From JAGZHZ01 sp963929865 (GTDB taxonomy: Bacteria; Bacillota; Clostridia; Lachnospirales; Lachnospiraceae), in contig CAWVKK010000042.1 of assembly GCA_963929865.1 (NCBI GenBank), positions 14,837-78,836 of the forward strand: a DNA stretch of 64,000 nt. Reading direction: 5' to 3'. The position numbers and the translations under genes were made by a program. Position 1 is the stretch's first letter, and every line of letters starts with the position of its first letter. Of the stretch, positions 1-8,213 are shown piece after piece. Under the pieces are notes generated by a model. The model was not told where the DNA came from. It saw only the letters and a program-made list of their open reading frames with translations, and did no database searches.

Positions 1-369
1 GGAAGAGGTCAGCGTTTTCTTCAGCTCTTCGATACAGTTCTGCTTTAAAAAGTCGAGCGCGTCGTACAGGAGCTGATCGGTCTGAGAGAGATCCTGGTCA
101 GAAGCCGGGAAGTCGAGCAGATTCTGCTGCAGACTGATCAGCTTGTCGGAAGCGTCCTTCTGCGCCTGGGAGGACTGGCAATCCTCCGGCAGGGAAAGGC
201 AGGCGATCTCATTTTCCAGATCGTCAAACTGTTCCATCAGATGGTTTCCGGAAGCGCGGTTTTTTTCATATCCACGATCTGAAGAAGAGGAGACAGAGGA
301 TTCCTCCGGCTCTTTGCCCTCGCCGTCAGCGGATGCCTTTTGACGGAAGCGATGAAATAAATCTACCAT
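1..369 (-). CDS. Hypothetical acidic protein, C-terminus outside window
   Basis: I do not recognise this protein. Reading leftward from an ATG at 369-367, the frame stays open for 123 codons to the window edge. A good AAGGAGG site lies 10-16 bases upstream (complement of 380-386). The product starts with a short basic stretch (MVDLFHRFRQK), then a serine/glutamate-rich region around residues 14-32, then predicted helical sequence rich in Asp, Gln and Leu that looks soluble. There is no signal peptide or membrane segment in the visible part. It is transcribed away from the Hsp70-like cluster that begins at 613, with about 240 bases between them, so it may share control with that cluster. The C-terminus is missing, so no family can be assigned. 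Confidence 0.72.
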   Translation of the reverse strand, partial: MVDLFHRFRQKASADGEGKEPEESSVSSSSDRGYEKNRASGNHLMEQFDDLENEIACLSLPEDCQSSQAQKDASDKLISLQQNLLDFPASDQDLSQTDQLLYDALDFLKQNCIEELKKTLTSS

Positions 370-552
370 AACTGAAAGCCTCCTTTTTCGTTTTCAGACG
401 CCGGGTGTGCGGCGATGCGCGCCGGCAGGACCAGACATGGAAGCGCCTTTCCCGGACATCTTTTTTTCAAGTATAACAGCTAAACTGGCAGACCGCAACG
501 CGGGGATAAAAAAAGTATGGGCAAAATATGGATATTTTATTAAAGGGGAAAT

Positions 553-566
553 TGTGATAGAATAAA
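553..566 (+). promoter_or_regulatory. Extended -10 promoter of the Hsp70-like cluster
   Basis: The sequence TGTGATAGAATAAA contains an extended -10 element (TGa followed by TAGAAT, 558-563). A recognisable -35 is absent, as is common for extended -10 promoters. It lies about 50 bases before the first gene of the cluster. Confidence 0.5.
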
Positions 567-612
567 AAAAGCAGTTTATGGGAACGAAAATATGCAAAGA
601 GGAAGAAGAGAG

Positions 613-1122
613 ATGGAATTTCAGGATATTTTGACTTTGATCGAAAAGGTATCGCGCTCATCGCTGACGCAGTTTTCTATGAGAGAAGATGAAAACGGGA
701 TTCAGATCGAGATGAGAAAGGAAAGCGGACGGGATGCAGAGGAGGGCGCGGAGGCGCCGCGCACAGAGGAGAGAAAAGAGCAGGCGCAGGAGCTTTCCGC
801 CAAAAAAGAGGAGGAAACCTCCCGCACGCAAGAGAGGGGCGCATCAGAAGACGAGCGGGAAATTTTATCGCCGATGGACGGCATCTTTCGCTATATAGAG
901 GAAAAAGGAGCGCTTCTCAGAGTCGGAAAGGAGCTCAACGACGAGGACGGCGTGGAGATCGGCAGTATTTTGGACGAGGAGGAGATGCCGTACAATCTGT
1001 CGGTGAAATGTCTGGGCGAGGTGACAGGAATCTGCGTGCAGGACGGGCAGAGAGTAAAAAAAGGCGATCCCCTGTTTACGGCGAAAATCAAAAAGGGGGA
1101 TATAACGGTTGACGTCCTGTGA
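613..1122 (+). CDS. Biotinyl/BCCP-like protein lacking the biotinylated lysine
   Basis: This 169-residue protein has the layout of an acetyl-CoA carboxylase biotin carboxyl carrier protein (AccB). It has an N-terminal segment like AccB (residues 1-37), a charged Glu/Lys/Arg-rich linker (about 38-80), and a C-terminal barrel resembling a biotinyl/lipoyl domain (about 83-160, ending GQRVKKGDPLF). In my hand alignment the EAMKM biotinylation motif corresponds to DEEEM at residues 121-125, so Glu124 replaces the modified lysine. It is therefore unlikely to carry biotin. No accA/C/D genes are nearby; it leads an operon with an Hsp70-like ATPase. The ATG at 613 is chosen because GAGGAAGAAGAG precedes it; an in-frame ATG at 592 would add seven residues. 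The barrel may be a scaffold or regulatory domain. Confidence 0.72.
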   Translation: MEFQDILTLIEKVSRSSLTQFSMREDENGIQIEMRKESGRDAEEGAEAPRTEERKEQAQELSAKKEEETSRTQERGASEDEREILSPMDGIFRYIEEKGALLRVGKELNDEDGVEIGSILDEEEMPYNLSVKCLGEVTGICVQDGQRVKKGDPLFTAKIKKGDITVDVL

Positions 1123-1142
1123 AAGGGCTTAAGGTGAAGGAT

Positions 1143-2582
1143 ATGGCATGGCTGGATGCAGCAAACGGATGGATTCATTTTGCGGTCGGAGGGGAAGACT
1201 GTTATTATACGGACGCGCTGTGCAGGCTGACGCTGCGGCAGAGGCTGGAGTGGAGCCTGAGAGAACACGGCTACCGCGAGGTATGGCGCATAGAAGCGAA
1301 GAGAGAAGCCTGGGAGATCAGGTCAAAATCAGACGTTTTACTGCGCGGCGGCACGCAGAGGCAATTTCAGCAGCTTTTCGAGGAGAGGCGGCAGGAGATG
1401 CTGGGCGCGTTCAGGGAAAAGACGGCCATTTTTGCGGATGCCTCTGCCTTTGCCCGGCTCTTTACAAGAGAGATGGGATCCGTCTGCGAGGAGATTGAAC
1501 AGATGTCGGACCGCGAGGGAATCTTTGTGGTGATTTTGCCGCAGGAGGAGGAAAAGACGCAGAGGCTGTTCGCAGACGGAGAGGGGATACTGGGTTCTGA
1601 CTTTCTGCTTGGGCTGCGCAGCGCGGCAGAAAAAAGAGGAGCGCAGGAGAGCGTTTTTGCGGTTCTGGAGAGAGAGCTGGAGGAACGGTTTTTCCTGTTT
1701 CCAAAGGCAGGCAAAAAGGAAATTCAAAACATGCTTTTTCGCGGGAAGGTGCTCGGAGAGTGGGAGCTGGGCTGCAAAGAGATAGAGGAGGCGGCAGATT
1801 TTCTGTGTGTCTACCTGCACGACGCAGACCTGAGAGAGGCGCTGCGCTATCCTCTGCCAAACAACCAGAAGATGCCTCTTTTGATGATGGAGAGGGAGCT
1901 GTCAAAAGAGGGAAGAATGCACAGGCTGAAAGTTCTTTTAGAGAAATACCGGGAGACCATCCAGGCGCACAGGAACAGATGGCTCATAGAGGAGAGCACA
2001 GAGCGCGCAAAAAAAGAAAACGCAGGCGGCTCTTTTGACATCTTAAGGCGGGAGGGGGCGCTCGAGGAGGAAAACTGCGTGGAGCTTCCCCTCTCCTACA
2101 TGATGACAGTGCAGTACGAAGACGGGAGAAGAGAGAGCTTTTTCTATCCGGGGCGCTACCGGATCGCGCAGGGAGAGCGCGTGCGCCGGCTGCTGCTGAT
2201 CCGCAAGAGAGAGCACAGCTTTGAGGTGCCGTGGAAGGCGCAGCAGATCGTCCGAAAGGGAAGCGGGAGGGAGACGGCGCTCTTTACGGCGAGCGGGACG
2301 TGCCGGGCGCAGATCCTGTCGTATGGCAGCGGGATGGCGCGGTATCTGCTCCAGGAGGAGCGGTGCTGGGACGGCGCAAGCTTCCAGAGGATGATCGAAG
2401 AGGGAGGCTTTCTGGAAGAGATGCTGAGAAAGCAGATCGCTTCCATCCTGGCAGATGAACAGAAGGCGGGAAAGAGAGCGGACCGCTTAAGAATCGAGGA
2501 GCGGCTCAACGAGAGGTGGATCTACCGCAACGGGATCTGCTTTTCTGAATTTCATATCACACAGATCAAGAGAGAATCGTAG
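1143..2582 (+). CDS. Hypothetical protein of the Hsp70-like cluster
   Basis: A 479-residue soluble protein that I cannot assign to a family. It is highly charged, with no signal peptide or membrane segment. Parts are predicted helical with heptad-like runs (for example residues 255-300), and the C-terminal third contains a beta-rich stretch with many Arg and Tyr residues followed by a helical segment. I see no Walker motif or clear catalytic signature. The ATG at 1143 has AAGGTGAAGG just upstream. A GTG at 1119 overlaps the stop of the preceding gene (GTGA) and would add eight residues, so translational coupling is possible either way. It lies between the carrier-like protein and the Hsp70-like ATPase, so a role as a partner or client adaptor is a guess. 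Confidence 0.7.
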   Translation: MAWLDAANGWIHFAVGGEDCYYTDALCRLTLRQRLEWSLREHGYREVWRIEAKREAWEIRSKSDVLLRGGTQRQFQQLFEERRQEMLGAFREKTAIFADASAFARLFTREMGSVCEEIEQMSDREGIFVVILPQEEEKTQRLFADGEGILGSDFLLGLRSAAEKRGAQESVFAVLERELEERFFLFPKAGKKEIQNMLFRGKVLGEWELGCKEIEEAADFLCVYLHDADLREALRYPLPNNQKMPLLMMERELSKEGRMHRLKVLLEKYRETIQAHRNRWLIEESTERAKKENAGGSFDILRREGALEEENCVELPLSYMMTVQYEDGRRESFFYPGRYRIAQGERVRRLLLIRKREHSFEVPWKAQQIVRKGSGRETALFTASGTCRAQILSYGSGMARYLLQEERCWDGASFQRMIEEGGFLEEMLRKQIASILADEQKAGKRADRLRIEERLNERWIYRNGICFSEFHITQIKRES

Positions 2583-2603
2583 GACAGAAAAGGGGCGAAG
2601 AGC

Positions 2604-4145
2604 ATGGTAAATATCGGGCTGGATCTGGGGCATACGTATACGGCGGTCTGCGCCTGGCGAGGCGGAAGGGCAGAGCCGGTTCTTCTCGCAAAGGGGATCG
2701 CATCTCTTTTTCCTTCCGCCATGAAGGGCGGATCGAAGGAAGCGGACGCTGAGACGCGAAAAGAGAAGCTTTCAGCATATCTGGAGGAAATTTTAAGAGA
2801 GACAGTAAAAAAACTGAAGGAAGAGACGATCGCACGGCTGGCGGCGGTCCTCCCGGCGCACAGACAGAGAGAAGGAGCGCAGGAGAGAGTCTTTAGGGAG
2901 GAGCTGCGCGAAATCTGCCAGTCCTTTCCGTTTGTAAAAGAAGTGCGGATCGCAGACAAGTCCGCCGCGGCGGGCGCTTACTGGATCTGGAACAATCAAA
3001 AAGCGGTTCAAGGCGGGTTTGACGGCTTTCTCCTTGCGGCGGACTGCGGCGGGACAACGGTTGACTTGACACTCAGCCGGGTATCGTGCGCGGGAGAAAA
3101 GAGCAGTGTAATCGAGATCGGAGCGGCAGACGCGCAAGAGAGCGGGGAAGAGCGCCGGGAAAAAGCGGGAGCGGCTTACCTGGAGGCGGTCGTATCGCGC
3201 GCCGTAAAGCAGCGCCTCGGGAAAAAGTCGGACAGTGACCAGGAATTGCGGCGCGCCGCAGAGCGGCTGGAACAAGATTTGAGAGAAAAAGAGCAGACGG
3301 TCAGACAGTTTTACGAGGATCACGCATTTTTGGAACTGGAGGAACTGGAGGATCTGTTTTCGGAGATTGAGTATATGGGAAATAAGATCCCGATCACGTA
3401 CGGGCTGATGGCGTGTGCGTACCGGGCTGAGACAGAGCCGGTCTTAAAAGAAAAGCTGGAGCAGATAAAAAAGGTTCTCACAAAAAATGGGATCGACTAC
3501 CAAAATGCAAGGAGCAGGACGTTTAAAATCGTGATGGTCGGGGGCTTCTGCAATTTTTATCTGACGAGAAGGCAGATCGAAGATTCCTTTCGGCTCGCCT
3601 CGCAGGATCTGAGATGGGAGCAGACGGAAGGGCAGACGGACCGCACGTTCGCGCTCAGCCTTGGCGCTGCACTGATCGCGCAGGGGGCGCTGCGGATGCC
3701 GGACCGCGCTCCGTGCTCGATCGGTCTTTTTGTGGGATCTGCAAAGGAGGACGCGTATGCCGTCCGCTGCGGGGAAGAAATCACATGCGGGAAACCGTAC
3801 TTTCTGAGAGCGCCCTGCGATGGAAACCCGATAATTGCAATCGGGGCGGACGTGGGCAGATTTGTCGTAAGCCAGGCAGGAGAGGCGGGGCATACTGTTG
3901 AGTTAAAGGAAGAATGGAGAGAAATGATAAGACGGCTGCCGCTGTTTCAGCAGGATGACTTCCCGGCGTATGCGCTGGGATTTGCCTTTGACGACTCTGA
4001 TGTGCTGAGCCTTGTCTTTCAAAAATATGACAAGGAGGCGCAGAGACTGACCCAGGAGACGGATCGGGTGGCGCTGGACAGACCGGGACGGCTGTTTTTG
4101 GCGGCGGAACAGGAAAAAGCCGGCTTGTGGAGCAAAGAGGGATAG
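2604..4145 (+). CDS. Hsp70-like actin-fold ATPase
   Basis: A 513-residue member of the Hsp70/actin ATPase superfamily. The first phosphate-binding loop is DLGHTYTAVC near the N-terminus (residues 6-15), the second is DCGGTTVDLTL near residue 150, and the adenosine motif MVGGFCNFYL lies near residue 312. It is shorter than DnaK (about 610-640 residues). After the nucleotide-binding domain there is only a short region that could form a reduced beta domain, with no helical lid. It is therefore probably a specialised Hsp70-like protein rather than the general chaperone. No dnaJ or grpE is adjacent, but the next gene encodes a coiled-coil protein three bases downstream, which could serve as a partner. 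The rest of the cluster is unusual for any known chaperone system. Confidence 0.85.
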   Translation: MVNIGLDLGHTYTAVCAWRGGRAEPVLLAKGIASLFPSAMKGGSKEADAETRKEKLSAYLEEILRETVKKLKEETIARLAAVLPAHRQREGAQERVFREELREICQSFPFVKEVRIADKSAAAGAYWIWNNQKAVQGGFDGFLLAADCGGTTVDLTLSRVSCAGEKSSVIEIGAADAQESGEERREKAGAAYLEAVVSRAVKQRLGKKSDSDQELRRAAERLEQDLREKEQTVRQFYEDHAFLELEELEDLFSEIEYMGNKIPITYGLMACAYRAETEPVLKEKLEQIKKVLTKNGIDYQNARSRTFKIVMVGGFCNFYLTRRQIEDSFRLASQDLRWEQTEGQTDRTFALSLGAALIAQGALRMPDRAPCSIGLFVGSAKEDAYAVRCGEEITCGKPYFLRAPCDGNPIIAIGADVGRFVVSQAGEAGHTVELKEEWREMIRRLPLFQQDDFPAYALGFAFDDSDVLSLVFQKYDKEAQRLTQETDRVALDRPGRLFLAAEQEKAGLWSKEG

Positions 4146-4148
4146 AGG

Positions 4149-4673
4149 ATGGAATTTTACAGGACAAAAAGCACGCTGGAGGCATTTAAGGAGCGGGATC
4201 AGATATACGCAGAGGAGATGGCAGGGCTTTTTCTCGACATCTGCCGGGATATCCGGGAGGAGACCGGGATGGCGGCGGCAAAGCTGCCGGTCGGAGAGCT
4301 GGAGAAATTTGCCCTGCGCCTCTCGCAGATGGGAGAGATGTATCGGTATCTTCTAAAAGAGAAAGAAGCCGTGCTGCAAGATACCCAGCGCAGGAAAACG
4401 CTGGCGGAGCTTAGGCAAGAGACCGAAATCATGGTGAGCCGGACAAAGGAAAAGAAAAAAGAAATGGAAGAGCTTGCCCGGTATCAGAGCCGCATGAGCG
4501 ACGCCTGGAGCGCGGCGGCAAGAGACGTCGGAATCGGAAAAGAAGCGGACGAACGCCGGGAGATTGAAAGAGAGATAGAGCTGCAAAAAGAGCAGACGGA
4601 GCAGGCAGTGGAGGCATACCGCAAAAAGATAGAGGCGGTGATTCACAGGCTGGAGCAGGCGTGGGAGCCGTGA
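4149..4673 (+). CDS. Coiled-coil protein next to the Hsp70-like ATPase
   Basis: A 174-residue protein that is almost entirely helical. Two long charged segments (about residues 58-115 and 130-172), rich in Glu, Lys, Arg and Gln with hydrophobic heptads, suggest coiled coils. There is no signal peptide or membrane segment. The gene starts three bases after the Hsp70-like stop codon, so the two are probably co-translated. A partner or exchange-factor role, by analogy with GrpE coiled coils, is only inference from position; I see no GrpE beta domain. Confidence 0.7.
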   Translation: MEFYRTKSTLEAFKERDQIYAEEMAGLFLDICRDIREETGMAAAKLPVGELEKFALRLSQMGEMYRYLLKEKEAVLQDTQRRKTLAELRQETEIMVSRTKEKKKEMEELARYQSRMSDAWSAAARDVGIGKEADERREIEREIELQKEQTEQAVEAYRKKIEAVIHRLEQAWEP

Positions 4674-4710
4674 CACAGCCAGACCTGATGGGAAACGGAG
4701 AGATGGAAGA

Positions 4711-5760
4711 GTGAAATGTATGGTTTGCGGACATGATGTGACAGGAAAAAGCAGATGTACAAACTGCGGCTTTACAGTCTACTATCCGGCGGGAGAACGG
4801 ACAAAAGAGCTGGAGGAGGTCATGGCGTCGCTTTCAGCGGCGTACCGCGCAAAATGCGCAGATCAGATCGGGATCAGCGTGCGCAGGTTTCTGCCAGGGA
4901 AGGCGGTGAAAAAAGGAAACGTCAAAGAGGAGGAATGGCTTTTGCTGCTCTCCGGCGCAGAGCTGAGAGAGGGAAGAGAAAAATGGGCAGAGGAAACCTT
5001 CGCCAGACAGCGCCCCGACAAAAAGGCGCGCCTGACCATCAAAAAGAAATGGTTTCAGGAAGAAACAACACAGGAAGTTTTTGTCGCGCCGCCGCCTGTG
5101 TTTGACTTCTGGAAAGTGGGAGTCCGCTGCCCGGACGAGCGGCATGTGCAGATTCTGCTCGGAAGAGAGGACTGCTTTGAGGCGTCGGAGGTATTGCCTG
5201 TTTTCGGAGGGGATAAGGACAAAAAGAAGAGCTTTATCCCGCAGGAGCATGGTCTGGATGAGAGAGAGGAGATCATCGAGATTCCGGACGGATATGAGGC
5301 GGTCTGTGCAGGCGCCTTTTGCGGCTGGAGCCGATTAAGGGAAATCCGGTTTTCCGATGCGGTTGTGGAGATCGGGGACCGCGCGTTTGCAGGGTGCACA
5401 CAACTCTCAAAGATCGGCTGGTCAGAAAATGTAAAGGCGATCGGAAATGAGGCGTTTTGCAGATGCGATAAGCTGTGCCGCGCGGCGCTGCCGAACAGGC
5501 TGGAGGTTATCGGGAGAGGCGCTTTTGGGGACTGCGCCGGTCTGCGCAGCATCTTTCTGCCCGGTTCGCTCAAGAAGATCGGGGCGGATGCGTTCCTTGG
5601 ATGCCCGGTTGAAGAGATCGAGGAGGGAGAGGGTCTGGACACGCAGATCGCTTACCAGATGAAGCGGAAATTCCCGACAGCCCGCTGGAGCGGCAAAGGG
5701 AAAGGAGAAGAGAAAAAGACAGAGAAGAAAAATGCAGGGCGTACCGAAAAAGACGGATAG
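4711..5760 (+). CDS. Zinc-ribbon protein with BspA-type leucine-rich repeats
   Basis: A 349-residue protein. Two CxxC pairs at the N-terminus (CMVC and CTNC, within residues 3-18) form a likely zinc ribbon. A middle region (about 30-180) is not recognised. Residues about 190-320 hold four to five LRR_5 repeats with the typical pattern IGDRAFAGCTQL and IGRGAFGDCAGL. The tail is Lys/Glu rich. There is no signal peptide, although BspA-type repeats are usually found on secreted or surface proteins, so this one is predicted to be cytoplasmic. Translation starts at GTG 4711, because the next ATG (4720) would remove the first zinc-binding Cys. The following gene is a shorter paralogue. Confidence 0.85.
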   Translation: MKCMVCGHDVTGKSRCTNCGFTVYYPAGERTKELEEVMASLSAAYRAKCADQIGISVRRFLPGKAVKKGNVKEEEWLLLLSGAELREGREKWAEETFARQRPDKKARLTIKKKWFQEETTQEVFVAPPPVFDFWKVGVRCPDERHVQILLGREDCFEASEVLPVFGGDKDKKKSFIPQEHGLDEREEIIEIPDGYEAVCAGAFCGWSRLREIRFSDAVVEIGDRAFAGCTQLSKIGWSENVKAIGNEAFCRCDKLCRAALPNRLEVIGRGAFGDCAGLRSIFLPGSLKKIGADAFLGCPVEEIEEGEGLDTQIAYQMKRKFPTARWSGKGKGEEKKTEKKNAGRTEKDG

Positions 5761-5797
5761 GATAGAGACAGGCAAAAGAAGAAAGAGGTGGATAAAG

Positions 5798-6463
5798 GTG
5801 AAAGAATACGACTGCCCGGTCTGCGGCGCCAAGCGGGGCGCAAGCCCGGTGTGCGAGCAGTGCGGATGGGACTTTACGACGGACGTCATGATGTGCGGAT
5901 CACTCTCAAAACCGGACAGGGAACTGCGGGAGAGGCAGCTGGCGGTTATGCGGAGAAACTATGAGGAGCTGATGAGGCTGAGAAGAAAAGAGGCGGATGG
6001 CTGCGAAGTGATGACGGCGCAGGAGGGGGAGCAGCTTCAGACAGACGCGGGAACGATTGAGATCCGGGAGGGATGCAGCGTGATTGGAGAGCGCGCATTT
6101 GAAAACCGGACGGATCTTGAGAGAATCTGGATGCCGGATTCCGTAAAAGAGATCGCAGCGTGCGCCTTCTGCGGGTGTATCCGCCTGCGGCAGATCCGCT
6201 GGTCAAAGCATCTGGAGACGATCGGGACAAAGGCTTTTTGCGGCTGCGCAAATCTGCAGAGAATCACGCTCCCGCAGAGCGTAGCGCGGATTGAAAACGG
6301 AGCGTTTTCACAATGTGCCGGTCTTGAAAGCGTCAGGCTTCCGGCAGGCTTAAAAAAAGTGGGAAAAGATGTGTTTTCAGAGTGCGCGGCGCTTAGCCAT
6401 ATCGAGACGGCGAAGGGGATCAGCGAAGAGGTCGGGGAAATGCTGAGACAGACACGCCTGTGA
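5798..6463 (+). CDS. Short zinc-ribbon/leucine-rich-repeat paralogue
   Basis: A 221-residue paralogue of the preceding protein. The N-terminal zinc ribbon is CPVC followed by CEQC within the first 20 residues. A helical linker spans about residues 30-75. LRR_5 repeats then run to near the end, with patterns such as IGERAFENRTDL, IAACAFCGCIRL and IGTKAFCGCANL. It lacks the middle domain of its neighbour and has no signal peptide. The GTG at 5798 is preceded by GAAAGAGG and begins the zinc ribbon directly. An upstream ATG at 5732, inside the previous gene, would add an unrelated basic stretch and is less likely. The two genes probably arose by duplication and may recognise related partners. Confidence 0.82.
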   Translation: MKEYDCPVCGAKRGASPVCEQCGWDFTTDVMMCGSLSKPDRELRERQLAVMRRNYEELMRLRRKEADGCEVMTAQEGEQLQTDAGTIEIREGCSVIGERAFENRTDLERIWMPDSVKEIAACAFCGCIRLRQIRWSKHLETIGTKAFCGCANLQRITLPQSVARIENGAFSQCAGLESVRLPAGLKKVGKDVFSECAALSHIETAKGISEEVGEMLRQTRL

Positions 6464-6559
6464 GCATAAAAATCAGACAGGCAGGATACAAAGAGACCGT
6501 CCGGCAAAGAGACGCCGAAAAAGCGGTATGAGAAAAAGAAAAAGGATGTGGAACGAAAG

Positions 6560-8053
6560 ATGAAAAAAAGAGGACTGATCTGTTTTTTGACCGTACTGCT
6601 TTTTTGTACGGGATGCCGTATGCAAAATAGACAAAACTATGCGCAGAGGCAGGAGGAGACGCCCACTATCCGCGTGATGTGCTGGGCCGCCGGAAACACA
6701 AACGAAAACAGAGATCTTGACCTGGTCAATGAGGCGCTGGGCGATCTGACGCAGAGAAAAATCGGATGCCGGCTGGAGATGGTCTATCCCTCCAACACGC
6801 TCGACTACCGGCTGGTTCTGGGGGCGAAGGAGGAGATGGACAACCAGGCTGACATTATCGGGATGTATGAATGGACATATGCGACTTACCGCCAGGAAGG
6901 ATATCTGCTTAAGCTGGACGATTACCTCAGAGAATATGGGGACGGCATTTTCGAGACGTTCGGATGCGAGCCGGAGGAATTGATGGTAAGCGGATATTCA
7001 GGGGAAGAGGGAATCTACGGGATTCCAAAGGCAATGCCGGAGATCCAGATCAAGGGCGTCGCGGTCAGGAGAGACCTGCTCGAAAAATATGAGTTTTCTC
7101 TGGAGGAGGTAAAAGAGCTGGAGGATCTGGAACCCTTTTTGGAATGCATCGCCCAGGAGGAAGAGATTACCCCGATCGTCCCTACGGTGATGCAAAATGG
7201 ATTTTTTGTGAACGAAGATCTGGATATCATCGGAAATACGGGGGCAGTCGTGCTGCGCGGCAGCTCGGAGGATTTAAAGACAGAAAATCTTTTTGAGACG
7301 CCTGAGTTTGAGGAATACATTCTGATGATGAAGCGCTGGAGGGATAAGGGAATCCTGACAGATCAGGTCGGAAGAGAAGACGAGCTGGGACTAAATATGG
7401 TTGTGGCGGGAAAAGCGGCGGCGGCGCTGATCCCGGTGCGCCCCGACGAGATGCAGGAATGGCTTGGCATTTACGGGGATCAGATCGCTATTCAGGGATT
7501 TGATATGAAGCCATTTTTGACGACGCACAATAAATGGCAGTACAATTGGTGCGTCAATTCGACCTGCAAATATCCGGAGCTTGCCGTGCAGGCGCTGGAG
7601 CTGATGTACACAGATCCGGAGGTCAACAATCTGATGCTCTACGGCATCAAGGATCTCCACTATATCGTAGACCAGAACGGCTTTTTTTCCTATCCGGAGG
7701 GCATGAATTCGGAAAACGCGGGATACTTTACAAATGAAAAGTGGCAGTTTAACCGGAAAATCGGGGGACTGTGGAAGGGGATGTCAGCTCACCAAAGATG
7801 GGAGATGGAGATCTTCAACAGTCAGGCCGTATATTCTCCTGCGTACGGATTTATCCTGGAGGAAGAGTCGATCGGGGCAGAGCTTGCCCGGATCAACCAG
7901 ATCATCAGCGAATCGTACACTTCCATCCAGGCGGGATTTGGCGAGGGTGAAAAAACCCTTAAAGAATTCCAAAAAAGAATTGAGGACGCCGGGTTTACAA
8001 AGGTACAGCAGGAAGTAGAGCGGCAGTTAAGAGAATGGAAGGCAGAATCCTGA
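6560..8053 (+). CDS. Extracellular solute-binding lipoprotein, ABC sugar type
   Basis: A 497-residue family 1 extracellular solute-binding protein, probably binding an oligosaccharide. The N-terminus has a basic start, a hydrophobic core and a lipobox ending in TGC (near residue 19), so it should be exported and lipid-anchored. The mature part has the usual two-lobed binding-protein pattern, with typical C-terminal alternation of Trp-rich and helical segments. Genes for the matching permeases and ATPase are not adjacent: upstream lies the LRR cluster and downstream a GH3 glycosidase. It may work with a transporter elsewhere, or act as a sensor partner for the two-component system at 11392-13895. 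ATG 6560 is preferred over a GTG at 6548, which has no properly spaced ribosome binding site. Confidence 0.83.
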   Translation: MKKRGLICFLTVLLFCTGCRMQNRQNYAQRQEETPTIRVMCWAAGNTNENRDLDLVNEALGDLTQRKIGCRLEMVYPSNTLDYRLVLGAKEEMDNQADIIGMYEWTYATYRQEGYLLKLDDYLREYGDGIFETFGCEPEELMVSGYSGEEGIYGIPKAMPEIQIKGVAVRRDLLEKYEFSLEEVKELEDLEPFLECIAQEEEITPIVPTVMQNGFFVNEDLDIIGNTGAVVLRGSSEDLKTENLFETPEFEEYILMMKRWRDKGILTDQVGREDELGLNMVVAGKAAAALIPVRPDEMQEWLGIYGDQIAIQGFDMKPFLTTHNKWQYNWCVNSTCKYPELAVQALELMYTDPEVNNLMLYGIKDLHYIVDQNGFFSYPEGMNSENAGYFTNEKWQFNRKIGGLWKGMSAHQRWEMEIFNSQAVYSPAYGFILEEESIGAELARINQIISESYTSIQAGFGEGEKTLKEFQKRIEDAGFTKVQQEVERQLREWKAES

Positions 8054-8103
8054 CAAAAAACGGACAAATCCTAACACAAAACGGAGATATCACCAAAAGG
8101 ATA

Positions 8104-8132
8104 TTGAAATTCAAAAAAAAATATAGTAATAT
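8104..8132 (+). promoter_or_regulatory. Possible promoter of the GH3 gene
   Basis: TTGAAA at 8104-8109 and TAATAT at 8127-8132 are separated by 17 bases, in a very AT-rich leader of about 160 bases. Several overlapping AT-rich -10 choices exist, so the exact start is uncertain. Confidence 0.4.
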
Positions 8133-8213
8133 CCGATACATAACACGGGAAAAAATTAAAAAAACAGTGAAAAATACCGAAATCCGTGAAGAAAAGAAGG
8201 GGGACATTGTCTT

